64,000 nucleotides of DNA, taken from assembly GCF_004798865.1 (NCBI RefSeq), contig NW_025335268.1, positions 93,793,136-93,857,135 on the forward strand, written 5' to 3'. Below, piece by piece: positions 39,301 through 59,700 of the stretch. The stretch comes from Varanus komodoensis. Lineage: Eukaryota > Chordata > Lepidosauria > Squamata > Varanidae. Below the pieces are notes generated by a model that had not been told where the DNA came from, did not search any database, and saw only the letters and a list, made by a program, of their open reading frames with translations. Each line of letters opens with the position of its first letter. Positions within the stretch are counted from its first letter, which is position 1. The position numbers and the translations under genes were made by a program.

Positions 39301-42300
39301 TGAGTAAATACTACCAGGATTGGGGAATAAATCATTTGACCTGGAATAAGGCTGTTTTCTATGTTCTTTATCCCAGTTCTTTCTCTTGTTTCTCTTGTTC
39401 TTCTCTTGTTTATTCCTAACTTGATTTACATGATCCTCGAAGCTGAGACTTAAATCATTACTCTTGAAAGTACTACATACACTGCTAGCCCTATATATAG
39501 AAAATTATGCCTTTCGTCCACAATCTCCACAAGCTATGCCTAAATTCCACCATATACCGTGTCAGATACAGTGAAGTAGACGGCTCTGACCTAATACAAG
39601 AAAGTTGTGACCAGAAAGGGGTGCCTTGTGGGCATCTGCTCTACTTGGACCACAAAAGATTGTTCTGGAGTGGGGCTGCACCCAGAATGCATATGTTAGT
39701 GCTCCTATATCCCTTGCAGACTACCAAAATGATCAGCCCAACAGGGAAAGTCGGGCTCAATTAAGGCTTCCTGTCCCAAGGATTGATCACATTTTATGTG
39801 GAGTGGAGGCCAGAAGGGGTTGGTGCAATACCAGATTCCCACTCTTGGTTCCCTAGAAAAGAATCTATATATGATGCAGAGAACAGCTTACAAACATTGC
39901 TGCTCTAAAATAGGTATGCAAACCATTAAAAGATGTTCACGTACAGTTTCCATTAGACTAAAAACTGGAATGCATGGAATGCATGGAAGGCGGACATGGG
40001 GCAAGAAAAGAACCTGTAGCCAAAATACATTTTTATTAAATTATCTTTGCATCCATAAAATACAAACTTTGTGAATAGCTGCTTTGTTGTCATCTGTTCT
40101 TCTTTTTAAGAAATATATTGAATTAACAACAGAAACCAAATAGGCAGTGTGGTTTTCTCTTTTTTTCTGTTTAGTAGAAGTGAAGATTTTGAATAACCAA
40201 ACCAATTTAGGCTTGGTTGTTTTAAAGACATCAGAAATAGATCAGTCAAGCAGAAGTAACAGGTTTTTACTCAGAAACATTCAACATGCAAAGAAGGATA
40301 TTTTAAACACATTCCTGCAAAATCATGATTTTCATTGCCCTAGCTTGCTACCCCAAATTCTTTCTGTTTGTTAGATTGTTAGGTTCAACTGACAAAGGGC
40401 CCCATATGAGAACGGAAGGAGGCCATGTGGCTGTTGGCCCTATAGAGAAGCACCACAGTCATAAAAAAGGTGGAGGCTGAATTCCAAAAACCATGTCCAA
40501 GTTGTATTTCTTAAGCACAGCTGTTGGGAAACTGATTTTGAAAGAAGAGGATTTCAATGATAAAGCATGCGGATCTGGTGATCAAACAAAACTAAATGAG
40601 AATAAAAGCTCCCAGAGGGACACCCCAAGCTCTTAAACGATAACTAAAGTAACTCTTTGGATCCTGGCTGGTCATTGAAACCAATGAAGAATGAGTACAC
40701 AGTAAAGGAGTTTTCACCTAATGGTAGCATAGGACTTGGTGATGTTAAACTGCCACTGGAATACAACTTCTACAACTTCCAGCTCAACCATGTATGAATG
40801 AATGAAAAATAATGACTGGATATAATTGACCACATGTTCTTCACTCTAAGTGGCCAAATGTCAAATAGGAGTGCCCCAGTACAAAGTTCCTAAGACTCCA
40901 GACTGCTGCTGAACATGGGGTTATTTTGGTGCTAGGACGAAATGAAACCTGGGCTTAAATAGCCCAGAAATACCAGAGATTGTGCACGTACACTGAAGTC
41001 ACAGGAACTGTGGCAACCAATGGATGCCACACGGAAGCTATCCCAAGCACCCAATCAAATTCATGGGACTCCCCCCAAGATAGGGGAAAATGGTATCCCT
41101 GGTACTATGGGGATGTCCAAAGGGTCAGATTTGGCTTTTTTGCCAGCTTTTGGTGATCCATAATGTTGTTGGGATGACCTGCAGTAGAGGTCTGAGAGGC
41201 AAAAATGGCTCTTGCTGTCAGTGTTGTCCACTCCTGACCATAAATAGGGCATTTACAAAAGTCAATGGAAACTATTAAGCTGGCAATTACTCTTACAAAC
41301 TCTTTCCATAAAAATGTATACACTCTATGCAGAACTGAGCACAAACTAAAAATGGTTTACTAAAAGACCCTAGGCAAAAATTACTCCTGTCAATACTATA
41401 GAAAAATGTAGAATAATGAAATTTAAAAGTGATCCCTCTTTGAAAATTGTATAATAGTCACTATGTAACATTAATTTCTTTAGCACTAATATCACTTATA
41501 TAATACAGGCAATAATTTAGGATTTTCAAGGCAATAAATTTTCTACCTTGTGTACTCAAAAACAGTTAATGTTAAATAAAATATATTAAGCATACTCTCT
41601 TTTTCTGAAAACCAAACTCATCAATGATACCTATGTACAGCATCTACATGCACATAAAATAGCACTATTACATCTTAAGTTGGTCATTGTTTTAATGTCT
41701 GGTCCATCACAATAATATGAGTTAACCCAGTTAGTGCTACTAGTCCTCAGTTTTAAAAAATCTGGCATTATGTCCAAGATGTTTTAATTTCCATTGTACT
41801 GCCTTATCAGATTTTCTTTCCCCAGAATTTAGCAGCCTTCCCAGCCCAAAAACACAACAGGGCCTTCAGATTAGCTGTACCAAGGTTGTGGGATGCACAT
41901 CCAATTCATAAAAGCCTACTACTTTGGGTAGTAAACAATATCTATTTGGAACAATATTTGGAATAGCAAGCCCAGCAGAATCAGCCAGTGCTGGGTATTT
42001 AAGTTAGGGTATGTTTATGGTGCAGTGAACCTTTGGTTTGATGTTGCATTTTTAGCTGTCTTTTCCTGATTCTTATTTTATTGTGCTGCTTTAACATAAG
42101 CTACCTCAAGGCTTTGTAGAGTAGGCAGAGTATACACGAAGTCACCTCATTTTTAAAACATTCACTTTTCCTAGTGTTGTCTTGAACAGTTCCTTTGGCC
42201 TATGAAAGCAATGAGATCAAAACAATTCTGAATCAAATACTGATTTTCAGTTCCAGAGGGAAGTCTAGACCTCCCCCTTAGGAGAGTGTTGATGTGGAGA

Positions 42301-43191
42301 TGGCAGATGGATACCTTGCACACCTACTTAAATGGAGATCATGCTTGCTTAGATAATCAGGATTCAAACCTTTGAGAAAGTAAACAGGTTCTGGCCAGCC
42401 CTAGAGAAAACAAAGCAGAGAAAGGAGTGCCAGCGAATACCTTTCCCCAAAAGAAAAGTCATCCGGAGACCAGAGACCAGCTACAGTCCCTGCCAAAGGT
42501 TTCCGTGGCCTGAAAAGGTAGATATCATCAGGGTAAATGCTGAGGGGCCTTTGAAAGATAAAGTATTGCTTCCAAGGTGTGTGGTGTTTTTCCAGAACCT
42601 TCTAAAGTACAGTCAGTGTTTGTGTGAAGCACCATGTTCTGGGACAAAGTAGTCAAGAATCACCCTCATGACCTTGCATGACCCTCAGCCAGAAGATATC
42701 AAAAGTCCCTGCAACAACATCCGATGTTTCAAGGTTGATCCCCGGACTTTAAGGGAAAAGCAGTTCAAAAGCTATCCAGAGTCTCTTCCACCAACCTATG
42801 TCAAGGTGGCTACAAAATGACACTGAGGGTAGGCAGGTTGGCGATACACCATTCCCTGCCTGTGTGTACTTAGGCATAATCACACTGCTTTATATACTGC
42901 CATTTGCTGACCCAAATCAGAGTCTTAAATGTGAAGCCAGCCTAGCCACTATTTCTGCCGAGCCTCTTGCTATAAAACTAGGTCATTCTCCCCAGTATAT
43001 TATGCCATCTCCAACTCAAGGGCTGTACAATTTACATGTTCGTGATAAATGCATAAATTCTGATAATTACTGTAGCTGCTTTTAATCATTCTTGCTCTTA
43101 TCTCAACACCACTCATGAAAGTTGCATAGCTGTACATTTTCACAACCTTAACATTCAAGCTGCCTGGATGGGAAATGTGCATGAGCCACAT
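36306..43191. other. Intergenic region between YEATS2 and the MAP6D1 stop (MAP6D1 3' UTR within)
   Basis: Convergent gene ends. Repeats seen: an antisense LINE tail at about 36,670-36,800 ('ctatttcctgcaaaaatagt') and a sense LINE tail at about 42,040-42,130 ('ataagctacctcaaggcttt'). No open frame resembles a protein. The MAP6D1 3' UTR must occupy the right end; a minus-strand AATAAA at 42,082-42,077 would give about 1.1 kb, but it sits in the LINE tail and is only a guess. Confidence 0.55.
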
Positions 43192-50120
<6,929 letters not shown>

Positions 50121-51954
50121 GGGGGGGGGTGACACACAGCGCCAGTCTCTCAGGCTTTCAGCCATCCCATCCTCCCGCTTTGCCCTCTCTCTAGGAAATA
50201 CCCTGCGCTGCTTGTCTCTTTAATCATCGCATCCAGCCCAGCCGAATTATTACGCATACCTAAACGCTTTTAAAGATTTTCTGACAGAGTTGACTATTCG
50301 ACTCCGAGATCTATTGAGAGGCAGAGGAGAGAAACGATCAGATGCTAGGATGACCTAACGGGAATCAAAGTAAAGAGGGAAATAAGTCGGAAGCGGTGTG
50401 CCTTTGCCAATCTGAGGCACCGTTCATGCGTTTCCCAAGAAAAGCTGGAGCCATAATGCACAAATTGCAGGAACTACCCCAAAACACACTCCTAAAGCAC
50501 TGACATTAGCGTTTCCCCCCTCCACTCTCCTTAGCTTGCTGTGTTCAAGTAGAATATTTAATAGGGAAGCGTATTTTGGAAACCATGAAGTATGCAACTT
50601 CTGTCCAGTAAAAAACTCAAGCTGAAGCACATACAAATCTGGTATTTAACACTTTACATGGACACGTTCGCATGGTCTGCTGCCTGTGAGAAGCTTACAC
50701 GGAGATCAAGAGCAGCTCTAGGGGCAAGTAAGGCAACCAGGCAAGGTGGGAGTTGTCCTTTGCAATGAAGGCTGCAAGTCTACACATACTTTGCGAGAAG
50801 TAAGCCCCACTGAACACGGTGGCTCTTCCACACAGATATGCAAGCTAGAGTACTAACACTGTGATCCAACTGGCACAATCAGTGACAGTAATCTACTGAG
50901 TAATTAAATTGCATAATGAACAAGATTGTAAGAGGTTGATCATAGTAAGATTAGTTTCAGTGAACTATTGAAAAAATACACTGAATAATTTAAAAGATGT
51001 CCGATTTTAGAGATATTCCTGATCAAATCGCTATTTGATATTTTTCACACCATACATAAAGCAGTCACCTTGGGTTCAATCCAAAGATAATAGCAAAAAT
51101 TCTAGTAATTGTGCTGCTCCATGTTCAAGAGCTAGTGGAGACGGTCTGAAACATTGTGCAGTGCTTTGAGCAAACAGAAGCATACCACTGGATTTGTTTC
51201 AGTTGAGCAGCTTGTTCCAAGTCAAAAAGCTCCCAACCCATTTAGAATACAGGTGCTGCAATCACCCCCATTCAATATCCTGCCCTGGTTTCATTTTTGT
51301 ATCACAGTAGAAACAAAAGTGAACTGGGAGCACATTACAAAAATAGATAAAATATAGAAACAGGCATATGATTTACACTATCTATTATAATTTCATGTGG
51401 TTTTTAATTCTATTTTCAGTTTATATATTTTGCCCTTCCAGTTTGCAGGATGATAAGTCATACTTATAATCTATTGACCAATAGGGTGTAAAGTTAATCA
51501 TGATTTCAGTGGCTCCATCCTCTGTACAATTAACTCCAGATCCAATCCCAAATTCTTTTCAATAGGTTAACAGTGTTTTCCAGAGTTGCCAGCATGTGCA
51601 TATATTGCAGCAAAAAAGCAACAAAACAGGAATCTGGAAGAACCTTAAAGACAAACACATTTATTGCTGTGTAGAACGGTGTTTCTTCTTAAATGCTAGC
51701 ATTCAAAGAATGATGGCATGTCTTCCAAACTGAGTAGTGGTTGTTCTAACTTGATGTTTGTTAACCAACTTGATCATTTTTCTTGACCAACCTGTAGGCA
51801 ATGCCAATACCAACTTAAAAAATAAGGACTCATATAGAACAGCATTTTCAGCACTTGGTTTATGCCTATTTTGATCTGGTTTGCCATAGTCCTATGCACT
51901 TGTCCCAGTGTGTGATTTATATCTTTGGTTGTTGTTTTTTAAATCTATGTAGGC

Positions 51955-52115
51955 ATAAGTGCCTTCTAAGGCAGAGGATGAGGTGGCTAGATGGAGTCAC
52001 TGAAGCAGTTGGTGTGAGCTTAGGTGGACTCCGGGAGATGGTGGAGGACAGGAAGGCCTGGAGGAGTGTTGTCCATGGGGTCGCGATGGGTCTGACACGA
52101 CTTCTCAACTAACAT
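51955..52115 (+). mobile_element. BovB/RTE LINE C-terminal fragment
   Basis: The plus strand encodes RQRMRWLDGVTEAVGVSLGG, then LREMVEDRKAWRSVVHGVAM and GLTRL, the unmistakable end of the BovB ORF2 (cattle copies read RMRWLDGITDSMDMSLSKLR). A 5'-truncated copy of about 160 bp. Confidence 0.9.
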
Positions 52116-54217
52116 GTTCAGAGTCCCTTTTCATTAAGGAAAAGCCTCCCTGAAAAGGTTGTGTGTGTGGATCGACTTTCCTTGACCCCTAAACAAAAAT
52201 GCTTTCTTGCCTGGCTAGAGGCTAAACAAAAGTATTTGGCCTCAGACCTGCTAAGTGGCTACTTGAAAGATTGTTGGAAAGAGATGGCAGGCAGTAGTGT
52301 TGGCAACGGTGAGCCATTTGTACAGATAAACACATGTGCAGTCTTGCTGAATGCACCAAACAAAACAGTACAACCCACGTGTTTTCTTAATAAGGTACTG
52401 GAGCTGTACAGCTGTGCATGTTTTCACACTCACAGTTCCAAGCATCTCCTTCAAGCACATGTAGCCACCTCATCCCAATTCATTACAGTATGTATTCATG
52501 TTAACAACGAGAACAAATTAATCATGTGCTGTGGCATTTTCTTCTGGTTTTGTTTCCTTCAATACTGCCTGCCAGCTTGCCAGGAGGGTAAAATGTCTGG
52601 CCAGGCCAGCAAAGTCTGCTTGGAAGTATATGTTATGCTTCTTCCTGAACCATGTGTCCCACTTCTTCAGAAATGCCAGCTGTTAAGGCAAATTGCCAGC
52701 AGGAAAAACTAGGCCAGATGGCTTAAGTGGGAAGGGCAGAAATTCTCTGGAGCGCGCAGCATAGCAGCAGGTGTTTTTTGGAATGTATGAGACCCTAACG
52801 CCGCTAAGGTTAGGAATCCCTCACCCCATCAATTACCCAGTATTCCAGCCATGGAAGGTGCTATGTAAACAAGTGAAATAAAATAAATCTAAACGATGGT
52901 AGTATTTGCCAGACAAATACTGGCATAAGGATAAATGACAAAGCATCAGGCAACAGAAGGGCTATGCAACAGCATAGTATTATTTTTTTCCTCTCCTTGC
53001 AGCTATCCAAGACAGAGATGGGTCAGACCTAACCAACATTCTTATTTGGAAGACTAGGAATAAGCCCTACCTTCATATGCTTGACCTATTGGGCAACTCC
53101 CTGAATTGATCAAACCAGAATTAACCAGATCATATGTAATAGCAAGTTCTGGTTTAAAAGTTCTTTAATAGAGAAGTAGTACAGGACTTGTTTTTGACCC
53201 TCCTTGGTCTTGGAGGAACAGAACTGCTGCATCTATAACCAAGGGTGATCTTTCATCAGTGGCTTTCAGCCCCACCAATTCCATTGCACAAGTGGTGCCC
53301 ACTATGTATTTTAAGGGAACACTCATTTCTGGAATGAGGCAGGTCAACAAAACTTGGATAAGGAAGCTCTGCTGTCAGGGTCTGTTCCTGCTAGTTTAGG
53401 AGTATGTCCTTGCGAGTCACTTGTGCAACAGAATTGGCGGGACTCCCATTGTTGAATGGGAGTTGCAGTGGTCCATGCTGCTGGATACAGCCCCAAGCTA
53501 TTAAGTAATCTTTGGCTGGATGCTTTTCAAAAATATTCCTGTGGCATCAAAATCCATCAGCAGAGATTTAATTTTCAGATGCCACTATTTACTAACTAGT
53601 TTATGTTATTGTATGCTTTCAACATGATTAGCCATAAAAATGAGCGATTAAAAACCGTACAGTTATATTTAACTCATTACAAAACTTTATTCACAACAAG
53701 CTGATAGCTTTCCTGTAGGAGGAACACAATCATCCTGGGGGGGGGGGGGGGTTCTTTTCTAATGTTTTTATTAAATTCTAAAGAGAAGATGCAGCTCTGT
53801 TCTAGTAATGAACTTTGGCTAAACTTTTTTTTAACTGAAGTGAAAGGAAAAATCAATCCTTGTTTAGAAGTGTCACAGCTTTTTTTCTGTCTTTAAACAC
53901 TGCCAAATCAGGATAATCTGTGACAGTTTTCAAGCTTTGCAATCCCAAAATGTAATCTTGAGGAAGGAACCTTTGCACTGAGCAGGCTGTGATGTGGCAT
54001 TGGGGTTTGTGGCTATAGATGACCCCCCCACAAAAAAAATCAAGAGGGCATTCTCAAGCCTTTTGAAGTGCTTAAAGTAGCTCTTTGGATCTCTGCATTG
54101 CAGCAACCAGTGTTCAGTGTTAAAGCAAATGCTTTGAATATAAGAAGTCCCCTTCAGGTGAAAGAATCAGGTAAGAGCATAAGAAAGGCGTTTCTTGAGA
54201 TTCTGGAGAGCCAATAC

Positions 54218-54425
54218 CCGTGAAAATATTTTAAAACTGTATTTATATCCCACTGTTTCCTTTCAAGGAACTCAAGCCAGTTTATGTAATTCTTCTCCTC
54301 TCAACTGTATCCTCACAATAACCACGCTCACCCAGTTAGCTCTAAGGCTGAGTGGGGACTAGAATCTAGATCTCCTGAGTCCTAGTCCTACAGTCTTCAC
54401 CACTATACTGCACTGGCTCTCACTG
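54218..54425 (-). repeat. Sauria SINE, antisense copy
   Basis: 'ctgtatttatatcccactgt', 'tatcctcacaataaccacgc', 'gtggggactagaatctagat' and the head 'gagtcctagtcctacagtct' give the whole SINE in reverse. Confidence 0.85.
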
Positions 54426-55762
54426 AGAGTAAGTCAACAAAAGAGGACTTCAGAGTACCTATCATCAGAAGTGGTTTTGCAGCCCACAATCCCAATTTAG
54501 GTTGACATCTTGTGCACCTAAGAGGCTAAAGATTCTATACATTTCCTCTGAACCACAGTGGCTTGTTTTGATTCTGTCTTTACATTGTCCTTTGATGTCT
54601 GCACAATAATTAAGATAAATTCAATATTCTTTTGATTGTGGTGGAATATATCAAATTTTCAGGTTTGATATGATGTAACTATTAAAAAAAACTTTTTTTC
54701 TAAAGTAACAGGCAATAGCGAGTGAAAAATTGTGTGCTCAATCATAAGAAAGGTTACGAAACCCTTATCAGTACAAAAGAGTTTAGTTGAGATAACTTTC
54801 TTTGGAAGAAAGGTTTTCAGAACTACAGCCATTACATACCTCAATTCACAAATTGCTAATCACTTGAACAGAAGAGTTCATCCGATTTTACACATGTAGA
54901 ACACTGCTGCAACAACTTTAATAGGAGAATCTAACAATGACCATGATGTAAAACAAATTATGTAATTAATTCCATGTACAAGAGAGCGCTGGAGTTATTT
55001 CTTAAGCAGCAACCTACCATGCAACATGGAAACTCACTTTTTGGAAAGAGGAGTTTCACAAGCTGATTGTGATACAGAATGTATGTTGGCCATTCAAAAA
55101 GAGAGTGAGCGAGAGAACATCACTAAACATGGAGAAGCCTCATACTGCTCTTAGAGTTCAGCCAATGTTTTAGACACTGCATATATACATGTGAATGATG
55201 CATGGTTTACTCAGCTATCATTTGATATAATTTGTGTACAAGTCTCTGAAGTTATTACTGGTCTTTTGAGAATTTGTACCTGCATTGTTCCTCTTTTCTG
55301 TTGATAAATACAACTGAAATAATAACGCTGTGTATTATATAACAGTTTTATAGAAAAAATTATTCTAATACACGCCAGATGATGGCATTCAGTTCCTTTT
55401 CACATGTAGAATTGTATTATATCCATCAATTACAATTCTTGCTTATTATCTCTAATCCCACATATGGACCAAGCTAGATGTGATCTGTACTCACTTTTCT
55501 TTTCCCTTTTTGAATAACAAAGCACAACCCTGGGGAGTTACAAGTTTGAACAGAGGAATGTAGAGGAAAGAGGTATAGTTTCATGATTTCTTTTCCAAGG
55601 CTCCCTCCTGGTTCAATTACGATCAGAGAAAGATATACATGACTTGTGTGTCTTGTCTAATTTGTAACACAGGATGCTTCCCAACATTTATAATGCATTT
55701 CCAAAATATGGTCTGGGTCTGTGTAAATGTGTGCCTATAAAATTAGAGCATCTGTCACTACT

Positions 55763-56308
55763 TGTCAGGCTCTGGCCTGCTCTGGTGGCCAGAACCAGAG
55801 GAACCACCACCTTATATGTAGGATCAGTTCTAGGCCTTGCTAAAGCTCTTAGGCTACTGACAAGCATCAGCTGGGAGTTCTGGGAAAAGAGGTATATAAG
55901 AGCCAGCTCTTCCCTCCAAAACTGGCCTCAGCAACACAGGGCCTTCTGTTTGCTGTAGTGCCGGCTCCTGGTTCCTGCTGTGCCTCCTGCCTTGCCATGT
56001 CTTCTGCATCTTGCCTGACCTTGGCTGCAGCTGGTTCCTGTCACGCAGTGTCTTTTGCCTTGTTATCCTGTCCAAGGTACCTGGCACTTCTGTTTTTCCT
56101 CCTGGTTCTCAACGCTTAGCTTGTTTCTGACCACATTCTTATTCTGCCCTAATGCATTTTTTTGGTTCCTGACCTCAGCCTGTACCATGACAATGATTTG
56201 AATTTTCCATTAAACTCTGCTTTTGGACTCTGTCTTTCATGAAGTTCTGTTGCCCTGATCCTGGTGCCTCTGTTGCTCTTGTCTTGTCTCTGGTCACAGA
56301 CCCTGACA
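55763..56308. mobile_element. Solo LTR of an LTR retrotransposon (fossil)
   Basis: A 546-bp unit beginning TGTCAGG and ending CCTGACA, flanked on both sides by the exact 5-bp duplication CTACT (55,758-55,762 and 56,309-56,313). It holds a TATA-like 'gtatataagag' at about 55,892 and an ATTAAA signal near 56,210, so the LTR sense is probably plus. No internal region is present, as after LTR-LTR recombination. The 5-bp duplication and TG...CA ends suit a Gypsy-like or retroviral family; age cannot be dated from one LTR, but exact duplications argue against great age. Confidence 0.85.
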
Positions 56309-56436
56309 CTACTCATATCAAACACAGACTGCAAAAGAATAAGGCAAGGAGAACATACCAAAGCAATATTGTATCAGGACTACTACTTGGATTGTTTCCT
56401 TAGCTACTGAAAAATACATTAGGCAAATGATGTCAT

Positions 56437-56508
56437 TTTATTTCTGCTCCTAAATATTCTGTGAAACTGACAGATTCATTTAATAAAGCACTGATACAAA
56501 TCTTTATT
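56437..56508 (-). terminator. PARL: Candidate PARL poly(A) signals
   Basis: Two minus-strand AATAAA hexamers, 56,508-56,503 and 56,442-56,437, 178 and 244 bases after the stop. Human PARL also has a short 3' UTR. Confidence 0.55.
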
Positions 56509-56685
56509 GTTTTAATTCTGCCATATTTCTTACCAAATGCATTATTTTCAAGCAGAAAGTTACCACAGGAGGACCTAAAGATTCCAGTATGTCTTGTGTA
56601 GCAACTCACTTTCCTTGTCTTCATCCGAGTAGCACACCATTTCTGTACAAGTGTCTTCTACAATGCAGCAGCCATGAGCCCCACC

Positions 56686-56782
56686 TCATTTCCTTGGCTT
56701 CCAAGTCCTCACTGTATGCCAAGCCTTTACAATTGGTTCTCTATTATTCCATATTAGACTGTTCCCATATGCTACATACCAT
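56686..56782 (-). CDS. PARL: PARL last exon with stop
   Basis: [20 protein letters not shown], then [11 protein letters not shown] and TGA at 56,688-56,686. Matches human WYVTYGHELIWKNREPLVKIW but ends a few residues earlier. Confidence 0.95.
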
Positions 56783-59700
56783 CTTGAAGAAATAAAAACA
56801 TAACCGCAGTGAAAAATATTTTCACATAACATTACAGATAAATAAAGTTTCAGTGAGTATTGTTCAGCCTCCTGACAAAATACAATTCCTAGCAATAACA
56901 GGATTAGTATATTTTAGCAAGCTTTAAATAAACAGAAAAGATATTCTCCCAAATGTCACCCCTTCATGGTAACAGCAAAATGTAAAAACTTACATTCCAA
57001 ACAGAGCTCCACCGAGGTGTGCAGCATGATCAAAAAACTTCCAGCCCAGAACAAGTCCTGCACTGTCCAATGCGATAATTGCTTTTAAAGCCTAGAAGTA
57101 GGTAAATAATAAACAGCGATATTGAGAAGACTAGGACACCAGGCAGCACAACTTCGTGTTATCAGCTAATCGAACAGGGAAATGTCTTAACAACTTTCCC
57201 AAAAATGCATCTATTCCACGTTTGTCAACACTCTTCTGCTAATAGCTTGTCAACAGCTTATGAGACAGCAAGTCTGTACACAGATCTGAGTTAAAAGTCT
57301 CACTGTTGTCATGGACACAGTGGCTGCCCTTGATCAAGAAACTCTCTCCCAGCCCCAGTTCCCTGCATGTAAACTTGACATTTTAACAGGATGTAAGAGA
57401 AATGCATGAAGTGTTGTTGTATTTCAACTGTATCTGACATTATGATAGTAAATTATTGTAATGGCCCTGAATAATACATAGGCACTAGAAAGATGGGATA
57501 AAAATCTCCCTGAACTGTTTCAATTTCAGCTGCTCATTATAAAAAACTATAGAGTAACTTTAATCACTGCTGCTTTGGTCTCCTTGATTTGCTTTCCCTT
57601 CTTCATCCTATTATGTCTAAACCGTGTGGGCAGACTTGTTTTTACTGATTTTAAATAAGCTACTCCTGAAGCAAACATGTTTGTGGTGCAATCAAGATGT
57701 CTATACCCCCTGAACTCAAAGGACAACTGGCTTCTTATGGAGGGTGGAAAGGTCTGCTGAGGCAAAGGTTGCTTCCACATTCCTCCCACCCTGCAAAATG
57801 AGGTGCTGCTGGTTTACCTTGTATCTCACCTCCTCCCCACTGCACACCACAGGATAACCCTAAAGCCCTTTCTGCACTGACTGAAGGAATGGGAATCGAG
57901 AGCCAAGTGCAGATCCCCAGTCATGAATTTGACCTTGTACCTTTAAAATAAAAAATCCTATGGCTTAGACACTGCCCAAGAGCCACAGAACTGTGCTCTT
58001 TCAAGAGTAACTGGGAAAAAAGCGGCAGCTGTAATAAGGACAAACAAAAGACGCAACATGGTTCAAATAATGAAATGATAAAGATATGACAAATTGGGTT
58101 TTAGTAGATGGAGGCCTCTTTCATCTGCTATGCCAACTGAGAATTTGTCAGCAAATTTACAATTCATCAGTTAATATTGACAGATATACTGCTACAAGCT
58201 AAATTTTGAAAATGCAATTGGTTTTGAAATTTTTCTGATTTTTGTGTGTTTGTCTTAAAGAAAGCAGCATTTTTACAGATAACTGATAGCATGTAACATC
58301 AGATTTGCAGCAGATAATCTAGTTACATTGAGAAACATTTCAGGCTAAACTTTCATTCAATACTCTGGGAACACCCAATGCTGGACCTGATCCAAAAAAC
58401 ATCTGATCAGAACGCTGAGAGGCCCTATAAAACACTGAGACTGAAACATTAAAAAAAACTTACTGAAAATATGGCTTAGCTGTATGTCATTAAAAATTAT
58501 GCTTTGTCAGCCAAAAAATACAAGTTCTGCTACTGGGATAAATTTAAGCAAATAAGCAATTTTGTACAGAATTTGCTTAGCCTGGGTGTTTCTATCTATT
58601 TGCATACTTGTGCAATTTAGAAGAGCTGTTTTTCCCCTGAATTTGGAATTGTTGAAGGAACTAGGTCTATGGCAGCAGGATGGCAAAGACAGAGGTGAGA
58701 GGGAAAATGGTAGGCAGCAGGTTCCACTAAATCAAGGATGGTCTGCTTGTGGCCCTTCACAAACTCTGCTCAAAAGCTTCCATCAGCCCTAGCCAACATA
58801 GCCAGTGGTGAGGGATCAAGGAAGCTGTAGGCCAAGAAACTGCACACTCCTGCACTCAATACGTTAGTCCACATCCTGGCCACTGGCATCACCACTCAGA
58901 CATTTCTACAAGCAGAGTTTAAAAAACAATGTAACTAGTTCCATGTGATCAAGGGCTTTCTCGCTTGTTTAATGTTACTGCTTAAACAGCTACTGACACT
59001 GAGAATAAGACAAACTGAGTCATTTCAAAGGCTGTTCATAAAAGGGAAGTCAAGGGCCTACTTTTTAAAGGAATGGCTCCTGTCATGCAGAGAGTAGGAC
59101 CTTGAATCCCAAACCATTTACTAAAGTATTTTTTCCAGTGTCCATAAGACCCCTTCATAATTTTTCATATTCTTTAGTTTGGAAAGACACCAAGAACTCA
59201 CAAGTTAAAATCTCTATTATCTAATTCAAATATACACAGTGTAATAGCAGCACAGGATGTTCTGTATCACAGAGAATCTGTCACTTAGGCTTAAATAAGA
59301 CTAAGCAAAAAATATATGCACCTTTGAAATGCAAACAAATACAAAATTTTGCTCTGGTAACTGATGGATTCCTTCCTTCCTTTATTCAAAGCCACTTACA
59401 TTTCCAGCTGTAAATGTGAACATTGGAAGAAATAATATAGCTAGCTTGGCTTCTGGGATCTTCATACATACTGATGCAAGGATGGTCATTATAGCGCCTG
59501 ACTAGAATGACATTAAAATACAAGAATGTACACGTTAAAATGACGGCTAAAATGTAGCCCTATAAATAAATTTAAATTAAATTAAAAACAGATCAGCAAG
59601 AAATCAATTTTTATTTGCGTTCACAAAGGTAAAAAAAATTCCTCATCTTTTCCCTGAGATTCAAGACTTTTGTAGAAGTAGTAAGATTTAATCATGGCCA

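Larger units (their letters stand above)
50121..55757. other. Intergenic region upstream of MAP6D1
   Basis: Contains a foldback-like remnant at about 50,760-50,850, the BovB tail (51,955-52,115), a G-run (53,738-53,750) and an antisense Sauria SINE (54,218-54,425). No further gene supported. Confidence 0.65.

Noticed and set aside
39507-39764. Open frame of 85 codons between YEATS2 and MAP6D1
   Set aside because: No recognisable motif, no splice partners and no composition bias; expected by chance in sequence of this length.
42077-42082. Minus-strand AATAAA as the MAP6D1 poly(A) signal
   Set aside because: It lies in a LINE 3' tail, which carries such hexamers anyway; kept only as a guess and not listed as a feature.
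52161-52712. Open frame of 183 codons right after the BovB tail
   Set aside because: Long for this AT-rich DNA, but no recognisable domain, no splice signals or repeats in coding register, and Cys-rich random-looking composition. Left as chance; a protein search would settle it.
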